Below the pieces are notes generated by a model. It had not been told where the DNA came from. It did not search any database and saw only the letters and a list, made by a program, of their open reading frames with translations. A program made the translations under genes and the position numbers. This document shows, piece by piece, positions 63,686 to 64,000 of a stretch of 64,000 nucleotides of DNA (positions are counted from its first letter, which is position 1; the number at the start of each line of letters is the position of its first letter). Source of the stretch: Phyllobacterium sophorae. GTDB lineage: Bacteria; Pseudomonadota; Alphaproteobacteria; Rhizobiales; Rhizobiaceae. The stretch is from contig NZ_PGGM01000020.1 in assembly GCF_003010965.1 (NCBI RefSeq), positions 1 through 64,000 on the forward strand, read 5' to 3'.

Positions 63686-64000
63686 ATGGCTGAATCCACA
63701 ACTGAACAAGCGATCTTCCTCGGCATCGATACGGGCGGCACCTATACGGACGCAGTTCTGTGGTCCGAACAACGCGGAGTCATCGCCAAGGCCAAGGCTC
63801 TCACCACGCGCCATGATCTGAGCGTCGGCATTGCGGGGGCGGTTGAGCGCATCGTTGCGGAGGCCTCCGTGCGTCCAGCGGACATCAGGCTTGTTTCCAT
63901 GTCGACCACGCTTGCAACGAACGCGCTGGTCGAAGGGCAGGGTGGCCGCATCGCGCTCGTCATGGTGGGCTTCTCTGCAGCCGATCTGGAGAAGGCCGAC
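63686..64000 (+). CDS. Hydantoinase/oxoprolinase family protein, N-terminal part (partial)
   Basis: The first 105 codons are inside the window. The sequence starts at ATG 63686 (AGGG six bases upstream) and shows IFLGIDTGGTYTDAVL, the nucleotide-binding phosphate-1 motif of the HyuA/hydantoinase A N-domain, then VSMSTTLATNALVEGQGG, the classic family segment. Family members hydrolyse cyclic amides such as hydantoins or 5-oxoproline with ATP. The rest lies beyond the right edge, so whether a HyuB partner follows is unknown. Confidence 0.88.
   Translation, partial: MAESTTEQAIFLGIDTGGTYTDAVLWSEQRGVIAKAKALTTRHDLSVGIAGAVERIVAEASVRPADIRLVSMSTTLATNALVEGQGGRIALVMVGFSAADLEKAD

Overview
The window looks like chromosome from an alphaproteobacterium of the order Hyphomicrobiales (Rhizobiales), probably the Brucella/Ochrobactrum/Phyllobacterium/Mesorhizobium side. 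This rests on the order rpmH-rnpA-yidC-engB-argB, the neighbouring dapD, dapE, truA, fmt, def and rmuC, the ExoF/ExoP-like export pair, and the protein sequences themselves. The assignment comes from recognising families, not from a database search.

Positions 1 to about 31,400 are mostly a surface-polysaccharide region. It opens with the end of gmd and with fcl (GDP-L-fucose supply). A reverse-strand export pair follows (ExoF/Wza-like and ExoP/Wzc-like), with a LuxR-type regulator upstream. Positions 5.9-17.6 kb hold a nucleotide-sugar module: glucose-1-phosphate cytidylyltransferase, sugar C-methyltransferase, RmlC-like epimerase, PIG-L deacetylase, DUF4910 hydrolase, SDR, aminomutase-like PLP enzyme and a secreted apiosidase-like hydrolase, plus a GT4 glycosyltransferase and a pyruvyl-transferase family protein. 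Positions 17.9-26.9 kb carry a Wzx-type flippase, a GT2 glycosyltransferase, a Wzy-like polymerase, a methyltransferase and three redox enzymes. After tRNA-Gln(CUG) come another GT2, a phosphomannomutase and a Tat-exported AstE/AspA-like protein, then tRNA-Arg(CCG).

Positions 31.7-43.8 kb are accessory metabolism and signalling. An MHYT-PAS-GGDEF-EAL protein is followed by a probable lysine/pipecolate catabolic set: AmaB-like dehydrogenase, HglS-like 2-oxoadipate decarboxylase/dioxygenase, LysR regulator and AmaA-like oxidase. An endonuclease/phosphatase-family protein, cardiolipin synthase and a membrane histidine kinase complete this part.

Positions 43.8-64.0 kb are a conserved housekeeping block: rpmH (with a clear sigma-70 type promoter), rnpA, yidC, engB, a fasciclin protein next to an ECF sigma/anti-sigma pair, argB, an Lrp regulator divergent from phhA, a diguanylate cyclase, a HAD nucleotidase, a LOG-family protein, dapD, a PanE-like reductase, dapE, truA, a GNAT acetyltransferase, fmt, def, rmuC, a cation-efflux protein and the start of a hydantoinase/oxoprolinase gene. 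The most notable items are the unusual CDP-sugar module, the pseudo-receiver LuxR protein beside the export genes, and the compact lysine/pipecolate locus. No CRISPR array, insertion sequence, integrase or prophage was seen.
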